From Balneolaceae bacterium UBA2956 (GTDB lineage Bacteria; Bacteroidota; Rhodothermia; Balneolales; Balneolaceae): DNA of 15,299 bases. The translations under genes were made by a program, and so were the position numbers. The notes beneath the pieces were generated by a model. That model did no database searches. It was not told the DNA's origin and was given only the letters and a program-made list of their open reading frames with translations. The stretch spans positions 17,937 through 33,235 of the forward strand of contig DEBM01000052.1 of NCBI GenBank assembly GCA_002348545.1. The letters run 5' to 3'. Positions within the stretch are counted from its first letter, which is position 1, and each line of letters starts with the position of its first letter. Below are positions 1 to 8,136 of the stretch, in pieces.

Positions 1-1037
1 TCAAAATGATGATGGATAGGTGCCATCAAGAAAAAGCGCTCGCCATTACCTGTCATCCATTTGGTATATTTGAAAAAGCTGGTTTGGATGATCACAGATA
101 CGGTTTCAAAGAAAAATACACCGCAGATAAAGGGTAATAATAACTCTTTATGTAGCATTAAGGCTAACGCGCCGAATGCTCCTCCAAGGGCAAGTGAACC
201 GGTATCCCCCATAAACACGCCGGCTGGATGAGTATTATACCATAAAAAACCCATGCACGCGCCAACTAAAGCTGATGCAAAAACGGTAAGCTCGCCCGCA
301 CCCGGTAAGTACATGATATCCAAGAAGCCGGAAAAATCAATTCGACCCGACACATAGGCAAAAATCGCAAATACAATGCCGCATATGGCTGAAATACCAG
401 TAGCCAATCCATCTAGGCCATCAGTTAAATTAGTTGCATTACTTACGGCGGTAATGATAAATATGGAAACACCCAAATAAATAAACCAACCCATGGTTTC
501 ACCGAAATAGGCATAATCAATGGTTAGATTCTTTGCAAAAGGAACCGTACTCAACGTATTTACAGTTTCAAAGTTTGGATGAGAGTATAAGACTAGTCCT
601 AATACTAGCCCCACGGTTACTTGACCAGCTATCTTAAATTTGCCAGCAAGGCCACTTTTATTCTTTTTTACCACTTTGATGTAGTCATCTATGAACCCAA
701 CCAATCCGAGTGTTAACATAACAAAAAAGATAAGCCAGCCGTAAATACTGTCCATTCGAACAAACAAAAGGGATGGGATAAGCGTAGATAACAAGATAAT
801 TACGCCACCCATTGTAGGGGTTCCTTGCTTATTTCGATGGTTCAATCCAATATCGTCTCGAATCACTTCACCGAGTTGCATACGCCGTAACCATTCAATA
901 ATTCGCTTTCCAATGAATAAGCTAATTAGTAAGGAAGTCACTGCGGCTAAGCCTGTTCGGGTAGAGATAAAGGCCATAGCTGTGGCACCTGGTAATGCAA
1001 AAGTCTGTTCTAGCCAGTTAAATAGTTCGTATAGCAT
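1..1037 (-). CDS. mraY: Phospho-N-acetylmuramoyl-pentapeptide-transferase (MraY), 3' end beyond window
   Basis: MraY is an integral membrane enzyme that moves phospho-MurNAc-pentapeptide from UDP onto undecaprenyl phosphate to form lipid I. I translated the reverse strand from the ATG at 1037-1035 and read 345 residues without a stop; the frame leaves the window inside the codon after MAPIHHHF, a family hallmark. Other signatures are GTPTMGG (residues 72-78), the Asp pair in GFIDDY (117-118), NLTDGLDG near residue 200 and many hydrophobic segments. Roughly 50-60 C-terminal residues should lie outside. The start overlaps the murE stop by one base (TAATG), with a GAGG motif 7 nt ahead, so translation is probably coupled. 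Identification is secure; the end is missing only because the window stops. Confidence 0.97.
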   Translation of the reverse strand, partial: MLYELFNWLEQTFALPGATAMAFISTRTGLAAVTSLLISLFIGKRIIEWLRRMQLGEVIRDDIGLNHRNKQGTPTMGGVIILLSTLIPSLLFVRMDSIYGWLIFFVMLTLGLVGFIDDYIKVVKKNKSGLAGKFKIAGQVTVGLVLGLVLYSHPNFETVNTLSTVPFAKNLTIDYAYFGETMGWFIYLGVSIFIITAVSNATNLTDGLDGLATGISAICGIVFAIFAYVSGRIDFSGFLDIMYLPGAGELTVFASALVGACMGFLWYNTHPAGVFMGDTGSLALGGAFGALALMLHKELLLPFICGVFFFETVSVIIQTSFFKYTKWMTGNGERFFLMAPIHHHF

Positions 1038-2698
1038 TAGGCTGCCTCATTCCATTCTTTAAGAAGTTTATATGCTATTTTTCGATCATCAAAAGGATAC
1101 TTAATGCCCTTAATTTCCTGATAGCTTTCGTGTCCTTTACCAGCAATCACGACAATATCATCGGCGCTAGCTAAATCTAAGGCTAGGGCAATAGCTTTAG
1201 CACGCTCGACTTCGATATGAACATGATTAGTTATAAATACTTCACTGAAGCCTGAACAAATCGCTTTAATGATAGAATCTGGTGGTTCAGAACGAGGATT
1301 GTCAGTTGTTACAACAGCTATATCACCCCATTTTTCACAAGCTTCGGCCATCAAGGGCCGTTTGCTAGGATCTCGGTTGCCACCCGCACCGAAAACAACT
1401 AATAATTTTTGGTGTGGTTCCTTTACATCGGCTAGGGTGGAACAAATATTTTCTAAAGCATCGGGTGTATGCGCATAATCTACGAATACACAAGGGTATC
1501 GTTTACCATGGGACTCTTTTTTTGGTGACAGAGCATCAGTTAATTGATCGCTAGCTCCATCATCGATACGTACTCGTTCTAAACGCCCAGGAGCGCCACT
1601 TAATCCCTGATTATATTTTTCGAGTTCAGCAGAGTTAATACCCAATAATTCTGCTGCAGTGATTGCTTGAAGGGCGTTATACGCGTTAAATAAACCAATT
1701 AATGGAACTTCCCATCGTATATTAGCTGCTTTGTTAAATAAAATAGTGCCCTTCAATCCCAACGATTCTACTGTATAACTACGTCTTTGAGCCCAGGAAG
1801 GCAGGGTTGGATATTGTGCATTTGGTTGCCTAATTAAAGAGGGTTGTTTTTTAAATAGATCGCCTTTGTAATCGGTTAATCCAATGGAAAAGATTTGTGC
1901 ATTGGTATCTTTAACCATATATCCACTGAAAGGGTCATCGGCATTGATAATAGTCCAAGAGCCAGGTTTTAAATCATCGAATAATTTCTTTTTTGCCTTA
2001 ATATAAGCTTCAAGATCACCATGGTAGTCCAAATGATCATGGGTGATATTGGTGAATATGGCAATGGTGAATGGAATTCCATTAACTCTGTACTGGTCTA
2101 AGGCGTGGGAAGAAACCTCCATGACTAAATATCTGCTGCCTGCATTCACCATGGCTTGCATATCATTGGCCAGCTCAATAGGATCTGAGGTGGTGAGTGC
2201 AGAGGGAATTTCACGGTCTAAAATGCGTTTGGATACTGTACCCAACAAACTAACTGCTTTACCTGAACGCAATAACAATTCATACAATAAGGTGGCTGTA
2301 GTGGTTTTTCCATTTGTACCAGTTATGCCAATGACTTGCAAGTGTTGCCAAGGGTCTCCAGCGAAAGCTTGTGCAAGAGGTCCAAGAATTTTACGTGTAT
2401 TAGCCACTTGCATGTAATTATCGACCTCAGGATAGCTCTCAGGGGCTTCTTCGCCAATAATAAGTAGATTGGGTGAGTATGTTAGTGCTTCGATGAAGTC
2501 ATGACCATCTACTTTTGTACCTCTTAAAGCCACAAAAACACCATTAGGATTCATATTTCGAGAATCTTGACTAACCTGAGTATATATAATTTCTGGCTGC
2601 TTAATACGTTTGTTATAAGGTTGGCATATGACTTGAATATCTTGGGTACTTAACGAGCGAGAAGCTAAAGGGGATATTTTGGCGACTAGTTGACTCAT
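1037..2698 (-). CDS. murE: UDP-MurNAc-L-alanyl-D-glutamate:meso-diaminopimelate ligase (MurE)
   Basis: MurE is a cytoplasmic ATP-dependent ligase that adds the third residue of the peptidoglycan stem peptide. The 553-residue protein has the three Mur-ligase parts: an N-terminal UDP-substrate domain with QDSR (44-47), a central ATPase domain with the P-loop GITGTNGKTT (124-133) and a lysine (about 236) in the position of the carbamylated Lys, and a C-terminal domain with GAGGNRDPSKRP (437-448). The motif DNPR (466-469) is the established signature for meso-diaminopimelate rather than lysine, so a Gram-negative type wall is inferred. It is somewhat longer than the usual ~490-500 residues, apparently through loops near 280-305 and 377-400. 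Its ATG overlaps the ftsI stop as ATGA, with an AAGGTGA ribosome-binding motif just upstream (2702-2708). Confidence 0.97.
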   Translation of the reverse strand: MSQLVAKISPLASRSLSTQDIQVICQPYNKRIKQPEIIYTQVSQDSRNMNPNGVFVALRGTKVDGHDFIEALTYSPNLLIIGEEAPESYPEVDNYMQVANTRKILGPLAQAFAGDPWQHLQVIGITGTNGKTTTATLLYELLLRSGKAVSLLGTVSKRILDREIPSALTTSDPIELANDMQAMVNAGSRYLVMEVSSHALDQYRVNGIPFTIAIFTNITHDHLDYHGDLEAYIKAKKKLFDDLKPGSWTIINADDPFSGYMVKDTNAQIFSIGLTDYKGDLFKKQPSLIRQPNAQYPTLPSWAQRRSYTVESLGLKGTILFNKAANIRWEVPLIGLFNAYNALQAITAAELLGINSAELEKYNQGLSGAPGRLERVRIDDGASDQLTDALSPKKESHGKRYPCVFVDYAHTPDALENICSTLADVKEPHQKLLVVFGAGGNRDPSKRPLMAEACEKWGDIAVVTTDNPRSEPPDSIIKAICSGFSEVFITNHVHIEVERAKAIALALDLASADDIVVIAGKGHESYQEIKGIKYPFDDRKIAYKLLKEWNEAA

Positions 2699-4893
2699 TG
2701 CTCACCTTCTGTTTTTCCGCTAATTTGTTCAAATGAGCGAGCCTTACCTTTTAAGGTCACAGTACGTCCTGGACTCATATAGTCACCCGCTATTGGAAAT
2801 TGTGCATATATGGTGCCTGAGCCAATACGTTTTGTTTTTAGCCCTAGTTCAGCCAACATACTGTGAGCTGTCCGCATACTCATCCCACGCATATCAGGAA
2901 GTTCAATACGTTCAATCTCTTTGGTATCAGTTACATTCAAGACTGATTTTGGATCCTTATGTGGATTTAGTAGCCCTATCTTAGGTTTAACTTTAAGGTA
3001 TAATCTAGTTTTTGAGAAAATGGTATCCCCAGGGGCGGGCTGCTGTTTTACGATCCAATCACCATTACCCTGCATTTCAAAGGGGATATATAAAGATTTT
3101 AATAGCTCTTTGGCTTGCTCGGGTGATAAGCCTAATAATGAGGGAGCGATAGCATAAGTCTTATCATAACTGTCATATTGAACCAATTGGCGCTGCAGGT
3201 CTTGGTCTAGACCTGCAATACGTAGTGCAACTTGCTTGAAGATAGGACCTGCCGTGTATCCACCATAGCCAACCGGTTTTGGTTCGTCTAACATTATGTA
3301 GATTACATATTTAGGTGCTTCTAATGGGAAAAACCCAACAAATGATCCTCGATAGCGATTGGAGTATAATCCTTTAACTACTTTTTTCGCTGTTCCTGTT
3401 TTACCTGCAATACGCAGTCCAGGTATTTGAGCTAGATCCCCGGTACCTGAATCGCTCACTACACTTTCAAAAACAGGATACAGTTTGTCCAACGTTTTAG
3501 CTTTGGCTACCCTACGGATATGGGTTGGATGGAATTGTTCAACGATTTTTCCATTTGAATTAGTTATTGCCTTTACCAAATAAGGACGCATTAAATCTCC
3601 TCGGTTGGCAAAAGCAGCGTAGGCTTGGGTGGTTTGTAGAGGGGTTGAAAGAAGCTCATATCCATGAGACATCCAAGGGAGACTTACTAAACTCCATTCA
3701 AAAGGTTTTGCCATGCGTCCACCTTGTTCCCCAGCAAGATCTATATGAGTAGGGGTGCCAAATCCTAAATTACGGGCATATTGATAAAAAGTATCGTTAT
3801 CCAGTCGCATAGCGATTTCTGCGGTAGCTACATTGGAGGATTGTTGGATAACCTCCTCAAAGTTGATGGTTCCAAGTGGATCATGATCTCGTAAAGTAAG
3901 GCCATGAATTTGAACAGCACCGTTTTTGGGTGTTTTGAAAAGTTCATTTTCTTTTATGACACCTTGTTCCACAGCTGCAATCGCGGTAACTAACTTAAAA
4001 GTAGATCCAGGTTCTACTAAGTCGGCTATGGCAAAGTTTCGCCTGTTCTCTTCGTTAATATCACCTGGGACATTAGGGTTATAGCTTGGATAATTGGCCA
4101 TAGCTAAGATTTCTCCGGTTGTTGGCTCCATTATAATTCCAGTACCATAGTTGGCCTGATATCGCTGAACACCTACCTGTAACTCATCTTCTAAAATTGC
4201 CTGGATGGAAGCGTTGATTGTAGTGTGCAAATCATAGCCCTCGATGGGTAGTTTCTTAGGTGCTCCCACGTATTCAAATACTCTTTGAAAAACATCTTTA
4301 CGCACTTGCTGTACCCCATCAACTCCTCTTAGTTCATTATCGTAATGAGATTCTAGGCCAATCCGCCCTCTCATTTCATGGTTTACGAAGCCCATAGTAT
4401 GAGCAGCAAGTGAGCCGAATGTATAGCTTCGGCGATAGTTTTCTTCTAGTATAACACCTCGAATACCAAGTTTGGCTAATTCTTCTTTTTGCATGCCATT
4501 CATATTTTTTTCCATCACCACATATCGGGACCACGAGGGAGCATTGTTTAGAATACTTTCGTAATAGGCCTTGCCTTTACCGGAGGTTCGACCCAGGGTA
4601 ACTAATACGCAGTCTAACTTAGCCTGCGTCATACCAGGTACTTTGGGGTCTATAGCCATTTTATAATCTACGGTATTTGTGGCAAGAAGGGTGCCATTGC
4701 GGTCGTAAATACTACCTCGTTCTGCGGGTATAGCTATTTCAGTTATGGCTTGTTTATTCCAAAGTTCGCGAAGTCCTTCACCTTCAATGAAATTAATTCT
4801 AACCAATTGAACCAGTAAAGCAGTGGGTAATAAAAACAGAATGCCCAGTATCACAAACATTCGACCCATAATAGCGCTTCTAAATTCCTCCAT
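2695..4893 (-). CDS. ftsI: Division-type peptidoglycan transpeptidase (FtsI/PBP) with two PASTA domains
   Basis: A class B penicillin-binding protein, most likely the septal transpeptidase that cross-links peptidoglycan with FtsW. The 732 residues show a short cytoplasmic start, one membrane anchor (about 11-31), a dimerisation/pedestal region (about 50-210) and the transpeptidase domain, with the three active-site motifs in order: STFK (Ser297 nucleophile, Lys300), SSN (352-354) and KTGT (498-501). The C-terminus carries two PASTA-like modules, about 578-637 and 663-716, each with the LPDMRGM/PSLLGLS type of opening. PASTA-bearing FtsI is usual in Bacteroidota, which supports the taxonomic reading. 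The ATG directly follows the ftsL TAA (TAAATG), with GGAGG 8 nt upstream (4902-4906), which favours this start over the Met at residue 9. The gene position between ftsL and murE fits ftsI rather than an elongation PBP. Confidence 0.95.
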   Translation of the reverse strand: MEEFRSAIMGRMFVILGILFLLPTALLVQLVRINFIEGEGLRELWNKQAITEIAIPAERGSIYDRNGTLLATNTVDYKMAIDPKVPGMTQAKLDCVLVTLGRTSGKGKAYYESILNNAPSWSRYVVMEKNMNGMQKEELAKLGIRGVILEENYRRSYTFGSLAAHTMGFVNHEMRGRIGLESHYDNELRGVDGVQQVRKDVFQRVFEYVGAPKKLPIEGYDLHTTINASIQAILEDELQVGVQRYQANYGTGIIMEPTTGEILAMANYPSYNPNVPGDINEENRRNFAIADLVEPGSTFKLVTAIAAVEQGVIKENELFKTPKNGAVQIHGLTLRDHDPLGTINFEEVIQQSSNVATAEIAMRLDNDTFYQYARNLGFGTPTHIDLAGEQGGRMAKPFEWSLVSLPWMSHGYELLSTPLQTTQAYAAFANRGDLMRPYLVKAITNSNGKIVEQFHPTHIRRVAKAKTLDKLYPVFESVVSDSGTGDLAQIPGLRIAGKTGTAKKVVKGLYSNRYRGSFVGFFPLEAPKYVIYIMLDEPKPVGYGGYTAGPIFKQVALRIAGLDQDLQRQLVQYDSYDKTYAIAPSLLGLSPEQAKELLKSLYIPFEMQGNGDWIVKQQPAPGDTIFSKTRLYLKVKPKIGLLNPHKDPKSVLNVTDTKEIERIELPDMRGMSMRTAHSMLAELGLKTKRIGSGTIYAQFPIAGDYMSPGRTVTLKGKARSFEQISGKTEGEQ

Positions 4894-5292
4894 TTAACGA
4901 ACCTCCAGTATTTGGTCAGCCGGTCCTGCATTAATGAAGCCTAGTTCTCTGGCTTTACGATAAATATTTACTGGGCCAATCATTCGGTCATATCGTAGTT
5001 TTAAATCATCATGCACTTGTTGGGTTTGTTCATATTTTTTTTGGAGCTGATGAACCTGCCCAAGCAGCTTTTGGGTAGCAAACACATGTGTTAGGTAGAC
5101 AAAACCAAGAAATGCCGCCACTACGGTGAAGGCAATAATTTTGGCAGGTTTGAAAGATGATAATTTGATTCCAGTTCTATGACCTATTTTTTTATTGGCT
5201 TTTTGAGATGGAGAGTGTATGGAATCATTAGACTTGATTTTTCGAAGGTTTGGCTTCACGTTATGTCTATGCAAAGGAGACGATACCATCAT
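4894..5292 (-). CDS. ftsL: FtsL-like bitopic division protein
   Basis: A 132-residue protein with a basic cytoplasmic N-terminus (about 1-50, rich in Lys, Arg, His and Ser), one transmembrane helix (about 52-70) and a Gln/Lys-rich probable coiled coil (about 73-103), ending in a short periplasmic tail. This is the architecture of FtsL, which in known systems joins FtsB/DivIC and FtsQ and helps activate FtsW-FtsI. FtsL sequences diverge strongly, so the name rests on architecture plus position between rsmH and ftsI, the usual ftsL slot. The start overlaps the rsmH stop as ATGA, and an AGGAG motif lies 10 nt ahead (5303-5307). Two consecutive ATG codons (5292 and 5289) make the exact first residue uncertain by one. 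Confidence 0.85.
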   Translation of the reverse strand: MMVSSPLHRHNVKPNLRKIKSNDSIHSPSQKANKKIGHRTGIKLSSFKPAKIIAFTVVAAFLGFVYLTHVFATQKLLGQVHQLQKKYEQTQQVHDDLKLRYDRMIGPVNIYRKARELGFINAGPADQILEVR

Positions 5293-6227
5293 GAGCCAGG
5301 ATCTCCTATCTTTACAGCTACTCGAAGTTTTGCACTTCGTGAGGCTGGGTTTCTATCAATTTCATAATCATTAGGGGTAATGACCTGCCGGTTGATAGGT
5401 GTAAGGGGACAGACAGGGTTACCATAAAAATCTTTTTTGATGATTCCTTCAAAATTTCCACTCTTCATGAAGTTTTTAACCAATCGATCCTCGAGTGAGT
5501 GATAGCTCATGACCACTATTCGTCCACCTGAGCCTAGGAGCTCAAGTCCTTGTTGTAAAACTTGTTTTAATACCACTAATTCTTGGTTTACCTCAATACG
5601 AATAGCCTGAAATACCCTGGCTAAGCTTTTAGTTCTGAATTTATGGTTTACTTGTTCACTAATTATAGATGAGAGCTCCTGGGTAGTTTCAACAGGTCGT
5701 GCATCTATAATACTTTGGGCGATTTTTCGACTGCCTCGCTCTTCTCCGTAATGAAAAATGATATCTCTTAGTCGCTTATAATCATAGGTATTCACAACAT
5801 CATATGCGGTCAGGCCCATATAGGTCCCCATTCTCATATCAAGAGGTCCTTCCTGCTGAAAGCTAAATCCTCTATCCGCTTCTTTAAGTTGATGAGTAGA
5901 GACCCCTAAATCCAAAAGGATTCCGGCTACTTGTCCTCGAAATGAGGGAGGTAGAAGAGTAGACAGGTAGCCGAAGTTCCCTTTTAAAATCGTACATCTT
6001 GGGTCTTCTCCAATAAGCTGACTTGCAGCGTCAATAGCTTGTTGATCTTGATCTACTCCAAAAACAGTTGCTCGAGAGTCTAGTTGATTCAGTATGGCTA
6101 ATGTATGGCCACCACCACCCAAAGTCGCATCAATATAGGTGCCGTTTGGGTCGGTAATTAGATTCTCAATGCACTCTTGTAGCATTACCGGTTTATGTTC
6201 ATAATATGCAGTCATATTATTCACCAT
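5289..6227 (-). CDS. rsmH: 16S rRNA (cytosine1402-N4)-methyltransferase (RsmH/MraW)
   Basis: RsmH uses S-adenosylmethionine to methylate N4 of C1402 in 16S rRNA near the decoding centre and is the usual second gene of dcw clusters. The 312-residue frame shows the SAM-binding glycine loop ATLGGGGHT (34-42), VDQDQQA (58-64), LLDLGVS (104-110), the RGFSFQQEGPLDMRM block (119-133), RVFQAIRIEVN (204-214) and SYHSLEDR (241-248). Length is typical. Two starts are possible. The ATG at 6227 overlaps mraZ by 11 bases and lies 14 nt after a GGGAGG motif (6242-6247). The ATG at 6215 (residue 5) lies one base beyond the mraZ stop and gives an N-terminus closer to the family. I keep the longer frame but cannot decide; the 14-nt gap is filled exactly by a palindrome, listed separately. 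Confidence 0.96.
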   Translation of the reverse strand: MVNNMTAYYEHKPVMLQECIENLITDPNGTYIDATLGGGGHTLAILNQLDSRATVFGVDQDQQAIDAASQLIGEDPRCTILKGNFGYLSTLLPPSFRGQVAGILLDLGVSTHQLKEADRGFSFQQEGPLDMRMGTYMGLTAYDVVNTYDYKRLRDIIFHYGEERGSRKIAQSIIDARPVETTQELSSIISEQVNHKFRTKSLARVFQAIRIEVNQELVVLKQVLQQGLELLGSGGRIVVMSYHSLEDRLVKNFMKSGNFEGIIKKDFYGNPVCPLTPINRQVITPNDYEIDRNPASRSAKLRVAVKIGDPGS

Positions 6228-6684
6228 CGGATCCGGATCCGCCTCCCATCACTTGTTCAAAAATAGTTTCAAATGCATCGGGATCTAAGTCGGCATCTAT
6301 TTTTGCGAGGACATCAGGGGACCAAATCTCAATGTATTGCCCCATACCAATGAAGATGGCTTTTCCATTAATTTGGGCATAATTGGTATGCTCGCCGGGG
6401 AGAGCAATACGATGTTGTTTGTCTAATACGGTGTCTTCAGCATAGCGCAAAAAGTTCCGTTTGGCTATGCGGCCTGTCCGGGTAAAATTATTGGCCTTAG
6501 AGAGTGTGTCTTCCACTTTACGCCACTCATTATCGGGATATAAATAAAGACAGGTTTCTAATCCACGCACAACAACGAATCGTTCTTGAGCGTCTAGACT
6601 CAATACTTTTCGCATTTTAGCCGGGAAGGCTATGCGGCCTTTTGCATCTATACTATGCTCATATTGACCTTTAAAGCTATGCAA
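6217..6684 (-). CDS. mraZ: Transcriptional regulator MraZ, TTG start proposed
   Basis: MraZ is a ring-forming AbrB-like DNA-binding protein that regulates its own dcw operon. From the TTG at 6684-6682 the protein has 155 residues and begins MHSFKGQYEHS, where the family normally begins. The two tandem AbrB-like half-domains each carry the DXXXR hallmark: DAKGR in the first and DKQHR in the second. The open frame runs further upstream to another TTG at 6759, but that stretch is the promoter and operator described separately and encodes nothing family-like, so I reject the 180-residue version. I see no SD ahead of the proposed TTG and no in-frame ATG nearby, so the start should be tested. The C-terminus is a Gly/Ser-rich tail (GGGSGSDGE), an apparently flexible end encoded over a palindrome. 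Confidence 0.93.
   Translation of the reverse strand: MHSFKGQYEHSIDAKGRIAFPAKMRKVLSLDAQERFVVVRGLETCLYLYPDNEWRKVEDTLSKANNFTRTGRIAKRNFLRYAEDTVLDKQHRIALPGEHTNYAQINGKAIFIGMGQYIEIWSPDVLAKIDADLDPDAFETIFEQVMGGGSGSDGE
6228..6241. repeat. Perfect 14-bp palindrome between rsmH SD and ATG
   Basis: The sequence CGGATCCGGATCCG equals its own reverse complement. It encodes part of the Gly-Ser tail of MraZ. In the mRNA it can fold as a 5-bp stem (CGGAT/ATCCG) with a CCGG loop. It fills exactly the gap between a GGGAGG motif (6242-6247) and the upstream rsmH ATG (6227). The palindrome is seen directly; an effect on rsmH translation is only inferred, and it may simply reflect repeated Gly-Ser codons. Confidence 0.6.
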
Positions 6685-6731
6685 GGTGACTAAACGTGGA
6701 ATTATGATTGCTTTATAAAGTGAAAAAAAGC

Positions 6732-6756
6732 CCCCACTTTTCCCCACTTTATCCCA
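6732..6756 (-). promoter_or_regulatory. MraZ operator: three TGGGN boxes at 10-bp pitch
   Basis: On the minus strand three TGGGN boxes (TGGGA, TGGGG, TGGGG; plus-strand positions 6752-6756, 6742-6746, 6732-6736) are separated by exactly five bases (TAAAG, AAAAG), so the centres are 10 bp apart, one helical turn. The last two also match the extended form AAAGTGGGG. Direct TGGGN repeats with 5-nt spacers ahead of mraZ are the established binding site of E. coli MraZ, and AAAGTGG-type repeats are known for mycoplasma MraZ. The array begins two bases downstream of the proposed -10 element and lies upstream of the proposed mraZ start, a position suited to autoregulation. Confidence 0.82.
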
Positions 6757-6757
6757 C

Positions 6758-6787
6758 AATGTACCTCAAAATTCTCTATTCTGTCAA
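6758..6787 (-). promoter_or_regulatory. Putative promoter of the mraZ-led dcw operon
   Basis: The minus strand has a perfect TTGACA (6782-6787), an 18-base spacer and TACATT (6758-6763), a 4/6 match to TATAAT. The same bases come near the Bacteroidota-type TTTG/TAnnTTTG arrangement: CTTG, then 21 bases, then TACATTGT. Transcription would start at or inside the MraZ boxes and leave a leader of very roughly 65-75 nt. I see no other promoter between this point and mraY, so it could drive the whole cluster. Confidence 0.55.
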
Positions 6788-7052
6788 GAAAAAAACGTCA
6801 GGAAGTGAAAAAAATACCAAATAAACTAATTAAACTTTATTTATGAAGTGTATTTTTGGAGGAAGAAGGTAATCTAGAATCCTTTATTTAGCCTTTTATT
6901 AATCAACTTTTTGATGGATTATCTTGAAAATGAAATGATAATGGTAGAAAAATAAGGGCAGCATAGCTGTGAAAAGAATGAGATAACTATGTCTGTATTA
7001 TCCCATGCATATACATGAGGATTTTTACTTAACGGTAATAAAAAAGAAAAAA
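6788..7052. other. AT-rich intergenic spacer between metX and the dcw promoter
   Basis: No open frame longer than a few codons and no convincing RNA gene. The metX stop is followed on the minus strand by a T-rich tract (7036-7052), which could help termination, but I find no GC-rich hairpin before it. A short imperfect palindrome, CATGCATATACATG, lies near 7004-7017. Otherwise nothing is recognised. Confidence 0.5.
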
Positions 7053-8087
7053 CTAGATATTTGCCAGAAAAAGGGCTAGTGTTTTGTTGAGTTGTTCAAA
7101 CTCGATCAAAAAAGCATCATGACCATACCGGGACTTAATTTCGGTAAACTCGGCGTTGGGCAGAAGCTGGGCTAATTCTATTTGCTCTGCAATCGGGTAT
7201 AAAGTGTCGGATTGTATTCCGACTACATGAATTGGTATAGTGATTAGCTTTGTCACCTCTCTAAAATTTCCATGACCTCTTGAGATGTCATGAGTATCCA
7301 TTGAGCGTGTGAGCCGTTCATAGCTTAAAGCATCAAATCGTTTGTCAAGTTTTTGACCTTGGTAATCTAGGTAGGATTCAACTTCATAGTAAGGATGTTC
7401 TGTTATTTTCCGAATGTCTCTACTGAATTTAGCTTCATAGTCCTCTGGAGATCGGTAGGTCATCATCCCAATTTGCCGCGCAAGAGAGAGTCCCTGACTT
7501 GGTTGTGCATCATTGGAATACCAGCCTCCTTTCCAGTTTGTATCTTGGTAGATAGCTTTTCGTTGCAAATGACTAAGACCTATGGACCAAGCCGTATGCG
7601 CTTTGCCCATAGCCATAAGGAAAGCACGTTTAACTCTACAGTCCATAAGTGCAAATTCTAGTGCAATCATTCCGCCCATTGACCCCCCAATAACACATTG
7701 AATAGCATTAATATTCAGATGATCTATCAGGTATAATTCCATTTGAACGATATCTCGGATAGTTAGTACAGGAAAAGTGGGACCGTAGGCTTTCTTAGTT
7801 TGGGGATTTAGGCTTTGAGGCCCAGTAGAGCCATAACAACTACCTGGGGTGTTGATGCATAAAACATAGTGCTGATCCAGGTCAATAGGGCTTTGTGGGG
7901 TAAAAAAGCCATGAAACCATTCTTTGGCATTGCTATCTCCTGTTAGCGCATGAAAAATGAGTACTACATTATCTCTATTCTTATTAAGACTCCCCCAGCT
8001 ATGGTAGCTGAGTTCAAATTCCTCAAATACAAAACCAGACTCGGTAGTGTATGTTTTGGGCACCAGAATTTTTTTTTGGATACTCAT
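7053..8087 (-). CDS. metX: Homoserine O-acetyltransferase (MetX), alpha/beta-hydrolase fold
   Basis: MetX acetylates homoserine with acetyl-CoA to give O-acetylhomoserine, the substrate for direct sulfhydrylation by MetY in methionine synthesis. The 344-residue protein is full length and shows the HALTGDSNA strand (46-54), the nucleophile elbow GGSMGG (Ser136), the acid Asp294 in QSDTLYP and the base His323 in YGHDAF, so the catalytic triad is complete. The adjacent upstream metY is a pseudogene, so its product must be used by an enzyme encoded elsewhere, or the gene is a survivor of a decaying pathway. There is no SD before the ATG; a TATAAA (8099-8104) lies upstream without a clear -35. A closely related MetX-fold enzyme of different acyl specificity cannot be excluded from sequence alone. 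Confidence 0.93.
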   Translation of the reverse strand: MSIQKKILVPKTYTTESGFVFEEFELSYHSWGSLNKNRDNVVLIFHALTGDSNAKEWFHGFFTPQSPIDLDQHYVLCINTPGSCYGSTGPQSLNPQTKKAYGPTFPVLTIRDIVQMELYLIDHLNINAIQCVIGGSMGGMIALEFALMDCRVKRAFLMAMGKAHTAWSIGLSHLQRKAIYQDTNWKGGWYSNDAQPSQGLSLARQIGMMTYRSPEDYEAKFSRDIRKITEHPYYEVESYLDYQGQKLDKRFDALSYERLTRSMDTHDISRGHGNFREVTKLITIPIHVVGIQSDTLYPIAEQIELAQLLPNAEFTEIKSRYGHDAFLIEFEQLNKTLALFLANI

Positions 8088-8136
8088 TTTTCTGCGTCTT
8101 TATAGAAAGTTAAGTGAAGTTTTGAGTACAGATAAG

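Noticed and set aside
2043..2417. 124-residue open frame on the plus strand
   Set aside because: It is a shadow of the conserved ATPase region of murE.
2695..5291. Alternative genetic code with TGA read as an amino acid
   Set aside because: TGA serves as a normal stop in ATGA overlaps of rsmH-ftsL and ftsI-murE and ends glmS, so the standard bacterial code applies.
6732..6756. G-quadruplex from the G runs ahead of mraZ
   Set aside because: Only three G tracts occur; the exact 10-bp pitch of TGGGN is better explained by MraZ binding.
6217..6759. 180-residue version of MraZ
   Set aside because: The extra 25 residues are encoded by the -10 element and operator boxes and start with TTG; MraZ homology begins just after 6684.
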